Shown: piece after piece, positions 1 through 6,294 of the stretch | Numbering within the stretch: position 1 is the first letter of the stretch | Layout of the letters: each line of letters begins with the position of its first letter | Assembly (NCBI GenBank): GCA_036260395.1 | Contig: DASZZY010000097.1 | Coordinates: forward strand, 1-9,824 | Length of the DNA stretch: 9,824 bases | Direction: 5' to 3' | DNA from: DASZZY01 sp036260395 | Lineage (GTDB): Bacteria > Actinomycetota > UBA4738 > CALAEC01 | Program-made: the position numbers and the translations under genes | Notes under the pieces: model-generated | Told to the model about the DNA's origin: nothing | Database searches by the model: none | The model's input: only the letters and a program-made list of their open reading frames with translations

Positions 1-1
1 C

Positions 2-826
2 GACGGCAGCGGCTCGGCGGTGATCATCACCCCCGGCGGGTTCCTGCTGACGTCGGCCCACGTCATCTCGGGGGCCCGCGGCGGCTCGGCATCGTTCGTC
101 GACGGCCGCGAGCTGCCGCTGGACGTCGTGGGCACGGACACGCTCTCCGACCACGCCGTGGTCCGGGTCTCGGCGTCCGACCTGCGAGCCGCGGAGCTGG
201 GTGACGCCGACCGGCTCCGCGTCGGCCAGCTCGTCGTCGCCGTGGGGAACCCGCTGGGGTTCACCGGGTCGGTCACCGCCGGCGTGGTCAGCGCTGTGGG
301 GCGCGCGCTCCCGACGCGGGCCGGCTCGGCGACCCGGATCGTGGAGAACGTGATCCAGACCGACGCCGCGCTGAACCCCGGCAACTCCGGCGGCGCGCTG
401 GCCGACGGCCGGGGGCGGGTAGCCGGGATCAACACCGCGGTGGCCGGGATCGGGCTGGGCCTGGCGGTGCCGATCAACGCCACGACCCGGCGGATCATCG
501 CCGCGCTGATGACCGAGGGGCGATACCGGCGGGCGTACCTGGGGATCGCCGGGGGCCCGAGGCCGCTGCCGCCCAAGCTGGCCGGGCAGATCGAGCGCGA
601 CGTGGGCGTCGAGGTGGTCGAGGTCGTGACGGGCAGCCCCGCCCACCGCGCCGGCATCCGGACTGAGGACCTCATCGTCGACGTCGACGGCGAGCCGGTG
701 GCCAGCGCCCGGGACCTCCAGCGGCTGATGGACGCCGACCTGATCGGCCGGCGCCTGCCGGTCCGGGTCTTCCGCGAGGGCCGGATCGTGACGCTCCGCG
801 TCACGCCGGCGGAGCTGCGGGGCTGA
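2..826 (+). CDS. HtrA/DegP-like S1C serine protease with C-terminal PDZ domain (5' end outside window)
   Basis: This is the 3' part of a trypsin-like HtrA protease, a family that degrades or senses misfolded envelope proteins. The frame is open from base 2, so the true start and any N-terminal membrane anchor lie upstream; the GTG at 20 falls inside the conserved strand before the catalytic His and is not a plausible start. Numbering from base 2, the catalytic triad is complete: His20 in TSAHV, Asp50 in SDHAVV and Ser129 in NPGNSGG. The oxyanion-loop region and the GLGLAVPI strand typical of HtrA follow. Residues about 178-268 form one PDZ domain (YLGI, SPAHRAGI, GDLI-like TEDLIVDVDG, ending VTLRVTP). 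Only one PDZ is present and the gene stops directly after it, as in many actinobacterial HtrA proteins. One base separates it from the next gene, which implies co-transcription. Family assignment is firm; the natural substrate is unknown. Confidence 0.94.
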   Translation, partial: DGSGSAVIITPGGFLLTSAHVISGARGGSASFVDGRELPLDVVGTDTLSDHAVVRVSASDLRAAELGDADRLRVGQLVVAVGNPLGFTGSVTAGVVSAVGRALPTRAGSATRIVENVIQTDAALNPGNSGGALADGRGRVAGINTAVAGIGLGLAVPINATTRRIIAALMTEGRYRRAYLGIAGGPRPLPPKLAGQIERDVGVEVVEVVTGSPAHRAGIRTEDLIVDVDGEPVASARDLQRLMDADLIGRRLPVRVFREGRIVTLRVTPAELRG

Positions 827-827
827 G

Positions 828-1703
828 GTGGCCGGCCTCGGGTTCGGGGTCAGCATCAACGCCTCCGCCGCCCCGGGCGCCGACCCCGCCGCCGAGGCCC
901 GCCACGCCGAGGAGCTCGGGTTCGACCTCGTCACGCTGACCGACCACCTCCCCGGGACCCGGCCGACGCACGAGACGTGGACGCTGCTCACCTGGCTCGC
1001 CGCGGCGACCGAGCGGATCCAGGTCGGGACGAACGTGTTGGGTCTCCCCTACCGACACCCCGCGGTGACGGCCAAGATGGCCGCCTCCCTGGACCGGCTC
1101 TCGGGCGGCCGCCTGGTGCTGGGGCTCGGCGCCGGCGGCTCGAACGCTGAGTTCGAAGCCTTCGGCCTGCCGGTGCGGCAGCCGGGGGAGAAGGTCGACG
1201 CGTTCGAGGAGGCCCTGGGGATCATCCACGGCCTGTGGACCGAGGATGACTTCGACTACCGCGGCCGCCACTACCACGTCCACGACGCCACCATCGAGCC
1301 GAAGCCGGATCGCGAGATCCCCGTGTGGCTGGGGGTGTACGGGCGCCGCGCGCTGGGGATCGCCGGGCGCCTGGCCCAGGGGTGGATCCCGTCGATGCGG
1401 TTCGCCCCGCCGGAGCGGTGGAAGCGGCTGCGCGACGTGGTCCGCCGGGCCGCCGAGGAGGCGAACCGCAATCCCGATGACATTACGTACGCCTACAACG
1501 TCGCCGTGCGCGTGGACCCGAACGCCCAGCCGCGGGAGCACGTGGTCGCGGGGCCGGCGGAGAAGGTGGCCGAGCAGCTGACGACGCTGGCGGCGATCGG
1601 TATCACCTTCCTCAACCTGTGGCCGGCCGGCGATCCGGCGGAGCAGCGGGAGCGCATGGCGTCAGAGGTCATCCCCGCCGTCAGGAGTACGATCGGGTCG
1701 TGA
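828..1703 (+). CDS. LLM-class (luciferase-like) flavin oxidoreductase, probably F420-dependent
   Basis: The 291-residue product is a complete single-domain TIM-barrel protein of the bacterial luciferase-like family. These soluble enzymes use FMN or, very often in actinobacteria, coenzyme F420 to oxidise or reduce small organic molecules. The N-terminus has the usual first strand followed by AEELGFDLVTLTDHL (residues 27-41). The family signature is at residues 62-104: ERIQVGTNVLGLPYRHP, then KMAASLDRLSGGR and LGLGAGG. A second typical block is IPVWLGVYGRRALGIAGRLAQGW, near 164-186 (VWLGVYGRRALGIAGR is the core). The GTG start lies one base after the upstream stop, and a purine-rich stretch overlaps the end of that gene. 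Cofactor choice is inferred from the family and the actinobacterial context; the substrate cannot be predicted. Its placement behind an HtrA protease gives no clear functional link. Confidence 0.94.
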   Translation: MAGLGFGVSINASAAPGADPAAEARHAEELGFDLVTLTDHLPGTRPTHETWTLLTWLAAATERIQVGTNVLGLPYRHPAVTAKMAASLDRLSGGRLVLGLGAGGSNAEFEAFGLPVRQPGEKVDAFEEALGIIHGLWTEDDFDYRGRHYHVHDATIEPKPDREIPVWLGVYGRRALGIAGRLAQGWIPSMRFAPPERWKRLRDVVRRAAEEANRNPDDITYAYNVAVRVDPNAQPREHVVAGPAEKVAEQLTTLAAIGITFLNLWPAGDPAEQRERMASEVIPAVRSTIGS

Positions 1704-1912
1704 GGGGCGACCGCGTCGAGATCATGGTCGACACCGGGAACGGCGTTCAGCGCTTCGAGATCGAGGCCACGAAGAGCGGCCGCCGGGTCGACGTCTCGAC
1801 CGCCCGCGGGGTCGTGGAGGTGGCCGAGGTCACCAGGACCGGCCAGGTCGTCCGCACCGGCCGGTTCATGGCCAACCGCGTCATCTCGATCGTCGAGCAC
1901 CCGGCCAGGTAG
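1700..1912 (+). CDS. small hypothetical protein, 70 aa
   Basis: I do not recognise this family. The frame starts with GTG at 1700, whose bases overlap the TGA of the oxidoreductase (GTGA), an arrangement that usually means translational coupling; an AGGAG lies at 1683-1687, rather far upstream. A later in-frame ATG at 1724 is the alternative start and would give 62 residues. The product has no signal peptide or membrane segment. It shows alternating hydrophobic and charged residues suggesting a small beta-rich fold: VEIMVD, QRFEIEAT, RVDVST, VVEVAEVT, RTGRFMANRVISIVEH. Codon use keeps the G/C-rich third positions of its neighbours, supporting that it is coding. It might be an accessory or regulatory protein of the preceding enzyme, but that is only inference. 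An open frame continues upstream inside the oxidoreductase gene, but there it is a shadow. Confidence 0.6.
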   Translation: MRGDRVEIMVDTGNGVQRFEIEATKSGRRVDVSTARGVVEVAEVTRTGQVVRTGRFMANRVISIVEHPAR

Positions 1913-2029
1913 GCGCGCTGGCCGCCCGTCCCGACGTCGGCCACGCGGCGGGTGGCAAATCCCTCCGCGGGCTCACGGGCCGGCGGTCGCTCCGAGTCGA
2001 AGCGGGGACCCACGGCGGGCGGCCGCCCG
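1913..2029. other. convergent intergenic gap between the + strand operon and the end of the Tad operon
   Basis: This 117-base stretch separates two operons that run toward each other. No coding frame is supported. It holds a perfect 10-base palindrome CCGACGTCGG at 1931-1940, a 5-base-pair hairpin at 1940-1956 and a 16-base palindrome at 2015-2030. These are consistent with termination in both directions, but no long T tract is visible. Confidence 0.6.
1940..1956 (+). terminator. weak hairpin after the 70-aa gene
   Basis: GCCAC (1940-1944) and GTGGC (1952-1956) can pair around a 7-base loop and are followed by AAAT on the + strand. It lies 28 bases after the stop of the small gene. The stem is short and no U-run follows, so the call is tentative. 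Confidence 0.2.
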
Positions 2030-2030
2030 C
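2015..2030 (-). terminator. GC-rich palindrome at the end of the Tad operon, possible terminator
   Basis: GCGGGCGGCCGCCCGC is a perfect 16-base palindrome that begins within the stop codon of the last Tad-operon gene. As RNA it could fold as a 6-base-pair G/C stem with a GGCC loop. It lacks a T tract; actinobacteria often use such U-poor hairpins. A symmetrical hairpin of this kind could work for both converging operons. In so GC-rich a sequence a chance palindrome is possible. Confidence 0.35.
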
Positions 2031-2695
2031 TAGAGCTCGACGGGCTCGACGTGCCAAGGCTCGTACGACATCGGGAACTCGAGCCCGCACCCGGCCGCCT
2101 CCTCGTGTGCCCGGCGGCGGGAATCTCCCGTGGAGAAGGCCAGGTCGGCGGCCAGGCCGAGCTCGTGGTTCGACTCACCCGGAGGCGCGGCAAGGTGCGG
2201 CTTCTCTCGGTACAGCGCAGCCTGCTCCGCCCGCGTCCGATACCCCGACACGATCGACAGCCCGTCCACCTCGGCGAAGAGGCACGCCACGCGAGCGGCG
2301 AACCACGGCTGGAGCCCATCGCTCCCGGTGGGGACGGCCACGACCGCGCGAGCCGAAGCGCGCACCCATCTGGTCTGCTGGAGGAGCGGGAGCCAGACCT
2401 CGAGCTCGACCGTGACGACCACATCGGAGCCCCCCGGATCGCAGCGGCAGTCGACCAGGCGGGCGCCGTTGCGCTCCGCGTAGTCGGCGGCCACCTCCTC
2501 GGGCGTGCGCTCCGACGGGACGACCAGCTCCTGGGCCGCCGCCAGAGCGCTGGCGTCGGCGGCGGCCTGGGCTCGGGCCTTCCCGGCCGAGGCCCGGGCG
2601 GCATCGGCGGCGAACGCCGAGAGGATGGCGGCGAACGCGAGCGCCACCATGAGCGTGAGCGAGGCGCTCCCGCGGCACCGCTCACGATTCCTCAC
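2030..2695 (-). CDS. TadE/Rv3654c-like pilin-like protein fused to VanY-type M15 D,D-carboxypeptidase
   Basis: The 221-residue product joins two domains in one uninterrupted frame. Residues 1-122 look like the TadE/Rv3654c-like last gene of actinobacterial Tad operons: a short basic leader with RGSAS, a hydrophobic helix (about 12-33), then ARASAGKARAQAAADASALAA, the helix typical of TadG-like proteins, and a beta-rich part with DCRC (Cys83, Cys85). Residues 126-221 form an M15B/VanY peptidase. The SGYR block is at 150-153, the SxHxxGxAxD zinc motif at 175-184 (His177, Asp184), and EPWH at 212-215 gives catalytic Glu212 and zinc ligand His215. All active-site residues are therefore present. 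VanY enzymes remove the last D-Ala of peptidoglycan stem peptides. The GTG start at 2695 has AGGAG seven bases upstream and overlaps tadE by 14 bases. The inferred role is local wall trimming by a membrane-anchored protein of the pilus system. The usual partner gene in other actinobacteria lacks a peptidase. Confidence 0.88.
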   Translation of the reverse strand: MRNRERCRGSASLTLMVALAFAAILSAFAADAARASAGKARAQAAADASALAAAQELVVPSERTPEEVAADYAERNGARLVDCRCDPGGSDVVVTVELEVWLPLLQQTRWVRASARAVVAVPTGSDGLQPWFAARVACLFAEVDGLSIVSGYRTRAEQAALYREKPHLAAPPGESNHELGLAADLAFSTGDSRRRAHEEAAGCGLEFPMSYEPWHVEPVEL

Positions 2696-3083
2696 CGGTC
2701 GTCTCCTGGCGCATCGTCCCGGTGCCCGAGAGCGTCACCTCGTCGGGGAAGAGCCACTCGACGAAGGGAACCACCATCGGGGCTCGGTACCGGACGATGA
2801 CCGTCACCGGATCGCCGACCGTCCCGGCGCGGACGACCTCGACCTCCGTCCGGTCCTCCGGCAGCCCTCCGCCGCCCCGCAGGGCGGCCTCGCGGACCCG
2901 CCCATCGTCCGTCGTGACCGCCGCCTCCCGGGCGCCCTCCCTGGCGGCCTGGATCACGACGAGGGAGTCCTTGGCCACCAGCCCGACCTGGACGAGGGCG
3001 AGCGCCGCGAGCAACGCGAGCGGAAGGACCAGCGCCAGCTCGACCGCCGCGCTGCCCCGGCCCGGGAATCCGCGCCGGCGCAT
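2682..3083 (-). CDS. tadE: TadE-like minor pilin (pseudopilin)
   Basis: This 133-residue protein is a TadE-family pseudopilin. TadE proteins carry a type IVb prepilin leader, are cut by the prepilin peptidase and act as minor components of the Tad pilus apparatus. The leader is short and basic, with predicted cleavage after Gly10. Ser11-Ala-Ala-Val-Glu15 follows, so the conserved Glu sits at +5. The hydrophobic helix is about residues 14-36 and continues into QAAREGAREAAV, the classic TadE block. The rest (78-125) is beta-rich, with VTVIVRYRAPMVVPF typical of the family. The ATG at 3083 follows the flp stop by seven bases, and its ribosome site is weak, so translation is probably coupled. Its 3' end overlaps the following gene by 14 bases. 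Length and order match M. tuberculosis Rv3655c. Confidence 0.92.
   Translation of the reverse strand: MRRRGFPGRGSAAVELALVLPLALLAALALVQVGLVAKDSLVVIQAAREGAREAAVTTDDGRVREAALRGGGGLPEDRTEVEVVRAGTVGDPVTVIVRYRAPMVVPFVEWLFPDEVTLSGTGTMRQETTGEES
2703..2707 (-). promoter_or_regulatory. ribosome binding site for the pilin-like/VanY fusion gene
   Basis: AGGAG on the - strand lies seven bases before the GTG at 2695, inside the end of tadE. It supports this start, which also gives the correct short basic leader before the hydrophobic helix. Confidence 0.7.
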
Positions 3084-3090
3084 CCGGCGC

Positions 3091-3288
3091 CTACTGCTGG
3101 CTGTCGCCGACGATGCGGTCGATGATGCTGTCGAAGAACTCCGGCAGCTTCCCCGACGAGCGCGCCCACAGCAGTAGGACGAGGGCGATGGCCGCCGCCG
3201 CCAGGATCACCAGCGCGTACTCGGCCGTGGTCTGGCCGCGCTCCCCCGGCCACCGGGACCGCAGGTACGCCGCGATTCGGATCAGCAT
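3091..3288 (-). CDS. flp: Flp-family type IVb pilin (DUF4244-like)
   Basis: The 65-residue product is a small prepilin and should be the major subunit of the Tad pilus. The leader (residues 1-18) is basic and ends in ERG. Predicted cleavage is after Gly18, followed by QTTAEY, so Glu23 and Tyr24 sit at +5 and +6, exactly the Flp pattern G|XXXXEY. Residues 25-41 are the hydrophobic spine (ALVILAAAAIALVLLLW), and a short amphipathic tail with LPEFFDSIIDRIVG follows. The mature pilin would be 47 residues. I place the start at the ATG at 3288 because AAGGAG stands six bases before it. The in-frame GTG at 3303 would add five residues but would read through that site. The gene lies 11 bases after tadC and 7 before tadE, matching the position of Rv3656c in M. 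tuberculosis. Confidence 0.92.
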   Translation of the reverse strand: MLIRIAAYLRSRWPGERGQTTAEYALVILAAAAIALVLLLWARSSGKLPEFFDSIIDRIVGDSQQ

Positions 3289-3294
3289 CGGACA

Positions 3295-3300
3295 CTCCTT
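3295..3300 (-). promoter_or_regulatory. strong ribosome binding site for flp
   Basis: AAGGAG on the - strand sits six bases before the ATG at 3288 and shares its first A with the tadC stop codon. It is among the best Shine-Dalgarno sequences in the operon, which fits the need for more pilin than machinery proteins. It also decides the flp start. Confidence 0.8.
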
Positions 3301-4145
3301 CACTCGAGGCCGCGGACGGCCACCAGGATCGTGGGGACCACCACGGCCAGGACGAACGCGGGGAGGATGAGGAACACGAGGGGGAACAACATGGCCACGG
3401 GCGCCCGGCGAGCGCGCTCCTCGGCCGCGGCTCGACGCTCGGCCCGGACCTGCGCGGCCAGCGCCCGGAGCTCTCGGGCCAGAGGGCTCCCGAGCTGCGA
3501 GCTCCGCTCCAGGGCCACCGCGAGCCGGCGCAGGTCCCGGAGGCCGCTGCGCTCGGCGGCCGTCCGGATCGCCTGCCGCCAGGGCTGCCCTAGGGCAACG
3601 TCGCGCCTGGCCGCCATCAGGTGCTCGGCGAGGGGGCCGGGGACCCAGTCCGCGGCCCGTTCGAGCGCGAGCCGCGGGGTGAGCCCCGCGGTGACCGAAA
3701 CGGCGACGAGGTCGAGGAGATCAGGCACGGCCCCCGCGGCGGCCGATCGCCGAAGCGATGCCCGGCGGGCCAGCGCGAAGGCCGGCCACCGGAACGCCGC
3801 CACCGCGAGGATCACCGTCACCGCGGCGAGGCCGGGACCTCCCGATGGCGCGGCGGCCAACCCGAGGCCGACGGCCGCGCCGGCCAGCGCGACCTGTCGC
3901 CCGAGGACCTCGTCCACGCTCCGGCCGCGGTCCCCCGCGGCGGCCAGCCGCTCGCCGACCAACCGGCGCGCCCTCCCGGACGGCACCAGCCTCCCGAGCC
4001 GCTCCAGTGTGCCCGCCCGCGTACCGGCGTCCGGGACGGCCAGATCTCGGAGGCGCTCCGCGATCCTGGGGTCGACCTCCCCCGCCAGCCCGGCGACGAG
4101 CAGCACGGCCGCACCGAGGTAGGCCACCGCGAGGAGCCAGGTCAC
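3300..4145 (-). CDS. tadC: TadC, type II secretion system F-domain platform protein
   Basis: TadC is one of two paired inner-membrane proteins that form the platform on which TadA drives pilin assembly. The 281-residue product has an N-terminal membrane segment (about 3-21), a paired hydrophobic region near 85-126, and a C-terminal helix (about 249-277, AMLFPLVFLILPAFVLAVVV). Between the latter two lies the T2SSF domain, with the TadC signature PDLLDLVAVSVTAGL at 141-155. SSQLGSPLARELRALA is at 215-230, followed by a charged helix of AERRAAAEERARR type. The GTG at 4145 overlaps the tadB TGA (GTGA) and starts immediately before the first membrane segment. The frame stays open much further upstream, but that extension is Pro/Arg-rich noise antisense to nothing and out of frame with tadB. 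No clear Shine-Dalgarno precedes it, so coupling to tadB is likely. Confidence 0.94.
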   Translation of the reverse strand: MTWLLAVAYLGAAVLLVAGLAGEVDPRIAERLRDLAVPDAGTRAGTLERLGRLVPSGRARRLVGERLAAAGDRGRSVDEVLGRQVALAGAAVGLGLAAAPSGGPGLAAVTVILAVAAFRWPAFALARRASLRRSAAAGAVPDLLDLVAVSVTAGLTPRLALERAADWVPGPLAEHLMAARRDVALGQPWRQAIRTAAERSGLRDLRRLAVALERSSQLGSPLARELRALAAQVRAERRAAAEERARRAPVAMLFPLVFLILPAFVLAVVVPTILVAVRGLE

Positions 4146-5017
4146 GGGCCGGCCCGGAGGATCCGCCGGATCCACAGGAATCCCAGGCCCTCGCACACCA
4201 GCCCACCGAGGAGGAGCAAGGAGCCCTCCAGCGTCCGGTAGTACGCGCCGAGGCCGTCCCCGCCCGTCCAGGAGAGAAGGGTGACGAAGGCGATGGGAAG
4301 GAGGGCGAGGACGGCCCCCGACGCGCGTCCCTGTGCCGTGAGCGCCCGCAGCTGGCGCCGCGCCTGGGCGCGCCCGGCCACGATCTCGGCGACCTCGTCG
4401 AGCAGCGTGGGGAGGTCGCCCCCGGTCCGCCGGTGCACGTGGAGGATCGCCACCAGGAGCCGCGCGTCCGGCGACCCGACGCCCCCGGCCAACCGGGCGA
4501 GCGACTCCTCCAGCGGCTGCCCCAGCGACAGGCGTCGCGTGGCCCCCTCGAGGAGCCCGCGGAGCGGCGGCTCGGCCTCCACCGCCGCGCGCTCCAGCGC
4601 CCGGCGGAGAGAGAGCCCGGCCCGCGCCCCGGCGGCCAGGGCGGCGACCGCGTCGCGGAGCTGCTCCTGCGCCAGCGCGCGGGTGGCCAGGACCCGCCGG
4701 AGCAACCACCGGTCCACCGCGACCGGCGCGCCAACGAGCGCCGCCATGCCGCCGACCGGGCCGACCAGGTGGAAGCCGGCCGCGCCGGCGACGGCGCCCG
4801 TCCCGGCGAGCAGCGCGGTATACGCCGACGGGCCACCGCGCAGCCCCCGGCTGGCAGCGAGGCGGCTGAGGCTTCCGGCCCGCTCGCGGCCCGCTCGCCG
4901 CGCCCGCTCGGCACCGAGGCGATTGAGCATCCGGTCCCGGTGGCGCGCGTGGACGGCGGCGGCGGCCAGCAGCCCCGCCACGCCGAGGCTCACCCCGTAC
5001 GCTACAGCGGCGGTCAC
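4142..5017 (-). CDS. tadB: TadB, type II secretion system F-domain platform protein
   Basis: This 291-residue membrane protein is the partner of TadC in the pilus assembly platform. Membrane segments lie at about 5-22, 66-100 (two helices in a hairpin), 233-250 and 265-284. The cytoplasmic T2SSF domain runs from about 116 to 230. It contains LRDAVAALAAGARAGLSLRRAL, whose core is AVAALAAGARAGLSL; then PLRGLLEGATRRLSLGQPL; and HVHRRTGGDLPTLLDEVAE, the TadB-type block before RQLRALTAQGRASG. I chose the GTG at 5017: it overlaps the tadA TGA, has GGGGAG seven bases upstream, and starts just before the first membrane helix. An earlier in-frame start at 5119 would add 34 Arg/Pro/Gly-rich residues inside tadA. 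The position corresponds to Rv3658c of M. tuberculosis. Confidence 0.94.
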   Translation of the reverse strand: MTAAVAYGVSLGVAGLLAAAAVHARHRDRMLNRLGAERARRAGRERAGSLSRLAASRGLRGGPSAYTALLAGTGAVAGAAGFHLVGPVGGMAALVGAPVAVDRWLLRRVLATRALAQEQLRDAVAALAAGARAGLSLRRALERAAVEAEPPLRGLLEGATRRLSLGQPLEESLARLAGGVGSPDARLLVAILHVHRRTGGDLPTLLDEVAEIVAGRAQARRQLRALTAQGRASGAVLALLPIAFVTLLSWTGGDGLGAYYRTLEGSLLLLGGLVCEGLGFLWIRRILRAGP

Positions 5018-6294
5018 CGGACGGCTCCCCCGACGAGGCCCCCCGCGCCGACCCGGAAGCGCGCCCGGCCGTTCGGGGGCGAGCCGAGTGTCCCTGGCAA
5101 CCCGACCCGCTCGAACCACCCTCCGTCCCGGCCGCGGCGGTGCGCGAAGACGCCCCGGAGGACGGGGCGGCCGCCGCGCAGGCCGTCCACCGCGGCGATG
5201 CGGGCGATGACCCGGCGGCCGGCGGGAAGCCTGGCGAGGTGCACGACGAGGTCGATGGCCGCAGCGATCTGCTCGCGGACGTGGGAGGCCGGCAGGTCGA
5301 CGTCTGACATCAGCGACATGGTCTCGAGGCGAGACATCAGCTCCTGCGGCGAGTTGGCGTGCGCGGTCGACATCGACCCCGGGTGTCCGGTGTTCATGGC
5401 CTGGAGCATGTCCAGGGCCTCGGCGCCCCGGACCTCACCGACCACGATCCGGTCGGGGCGCATGCGGAGCGCGTTCCGGACGAGGTCCCGAACGGTGACC
5501 GCGCCTCTGCCCTCGACGTTCGGCGGCCGGGCCTCGAGCTGGACGACGTGGGGCTGGGCCAGCCGCAGCTCGGCGGCGTCCTCGATCGTGATGATCCGCT
5601 CCCCCGAGGGGATGAAGCTCGACAGGGCGCCGAGGAGCGTGGTCTTCCCGGACGCCGCGCCGCCGGAGACGACGACGTTCGCGCGGTCGCGCACGGCGCC
5701 GCCCAGGAACTCCATCATCTCCTCGGTCAAGCTGCCGAGCCGCAGGAGCTCGTCCGGCCCCAGCGGCGAGATGCCGAACTTGCGGAGCGTCACCACGGGA
5801 CCGCAGAGCGAAAGGGGCGGCACGATCGCGTGGAACCGCGAGCCGTCCGGAAGCCGCGCGTCCACGAACGGCGACGACTCGTCGACCCGGAGGCCGAGCG
5901 GTCCGACGATGCGCTCGATCAGGTGGAACACGGCCTCCTCCCCCTCGAATAGGCCGCGTTCCACCCTCTCGATCCGCCCCTTTCGCTCCACGTAGACGTC
6001 GTCGGCCCCGTTCACCATGACCTCGGTGACGTCCGGGTCCTTCAGCAGGGACTCGATGGGGCCGAGGCCGACGACCTCGTCCGATACCTCGTTCACGAGC
6101 CGGGTGAGCTCCCGGGCGGGCAGGACCACCCGATGCTCGCGCAGCACCTCCATGGCCCGTTCTCGAACCTGGAGGCGCCGCTCCGGCGCGGGAGCCCTGG
6201 CGAGCTCGACGGCGTCGAGGCCCTCCCGGACCCGCGCGGCAACCAGCGACCGGAGCCGGCGCTCGGCGCCCGCCGGATGCCACTTCACGTTCAT
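5014..6294 (-). CDS. tadA: TadA/CpaF-family secretion ATPase
   Basis: TadA is the cytoplasmic hexameric ATPase that powers Tad pilus assembly. The 426-residue product has the N-terminal CpaF domain with LGPIESLLKDPDVTEVMVNG at 77-96 and FVDARLPDGSRFHAIVPP at 143-160. The core ATPase domain carries Walker A GGAASGKTT (211-219, Lys217), the Asp box ITIEDAAEL (235-243), Walker B RPDRIVVGEVRG (279-290) and the His box GHPGSMSTAHANS (303-315). All catalytic motifs are intact. The ATG at 6294 overlaps the tadZ stop (ATGA) and has GGAGG four bases upstream. A much longer open frame upstream is Arg/Pro-rich shadow of tadZ. The last 45 residues after FAHRRG are Gly-rich and have no recognisable domain. 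This is the Rv3659c position in the mycobacterial cluster. Confidence 0.97.
   Translation of the reverse strand: MNVKWHPAGAERRLRSLVAARVREGLDAVELARAPAPERRLQVRERAMEVLREHRVVLPARELTRLVNEVSDEVVGLGPIESLLKDPDVTEVMVNGADDVYVERKGRIERVERGLFEGEEAVFHLIERIVGPLGLRVDESSPFVDARLPDGSRFHAIVPPLSLCGPVVTLRKFGISPLGPDELLRLGSLTEEMMEFLGGAVRDRANVVVSGGAASGKTTLLGALSSFIPSGERIITIEDAAELRLAQPHVVQLEARPPNVEGRGAVTVRDLVRNALRMRPDRIVVGEVRGAEALDMLQAMNTGHPGSMSTAHANSPQELMSRLETMSLMSDVDLPASHVREQIAAAIDLVVHLARLPAGRRVIARIAAVDGLRGGRPVLRGVFAHRRGRDGGWFERVGLPGTLGSPPNGRARFRVGAGGLVGGAVR

Noticed and set aside
801..1541. A 246-codon open frame on the - strand opposite the LLM oxidoreductase
   Set aside because: Arg/Pro/Gly/Val-rich antisense shadow; the + strand frame has the full family signature.
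1747..2685. A 312-codon open frame on the - strand, overlapping the fusion gene in another frame
   Set aside because: Ser/Arg/Pro-rich without domains; the frame at 2030-2695 holds the TadE-like and VanY motifs and a good ribosome site.
4146..4709. N-terminal extension of tadC back to 4709
   Set aside because: This part overlaps tadB in another frame and is Arg/Gly/Pro-rich. The GTG at 4145, overlapping the tadB stop, starts right before the first membrane segment.
3758..5995. A 745-codon open frame on the + strand opposite tadA, tadB and tadC
   Set aside because: Extremely rich in Arg and Pro with no motif; the opposite strand has three well-defined Tad genes.
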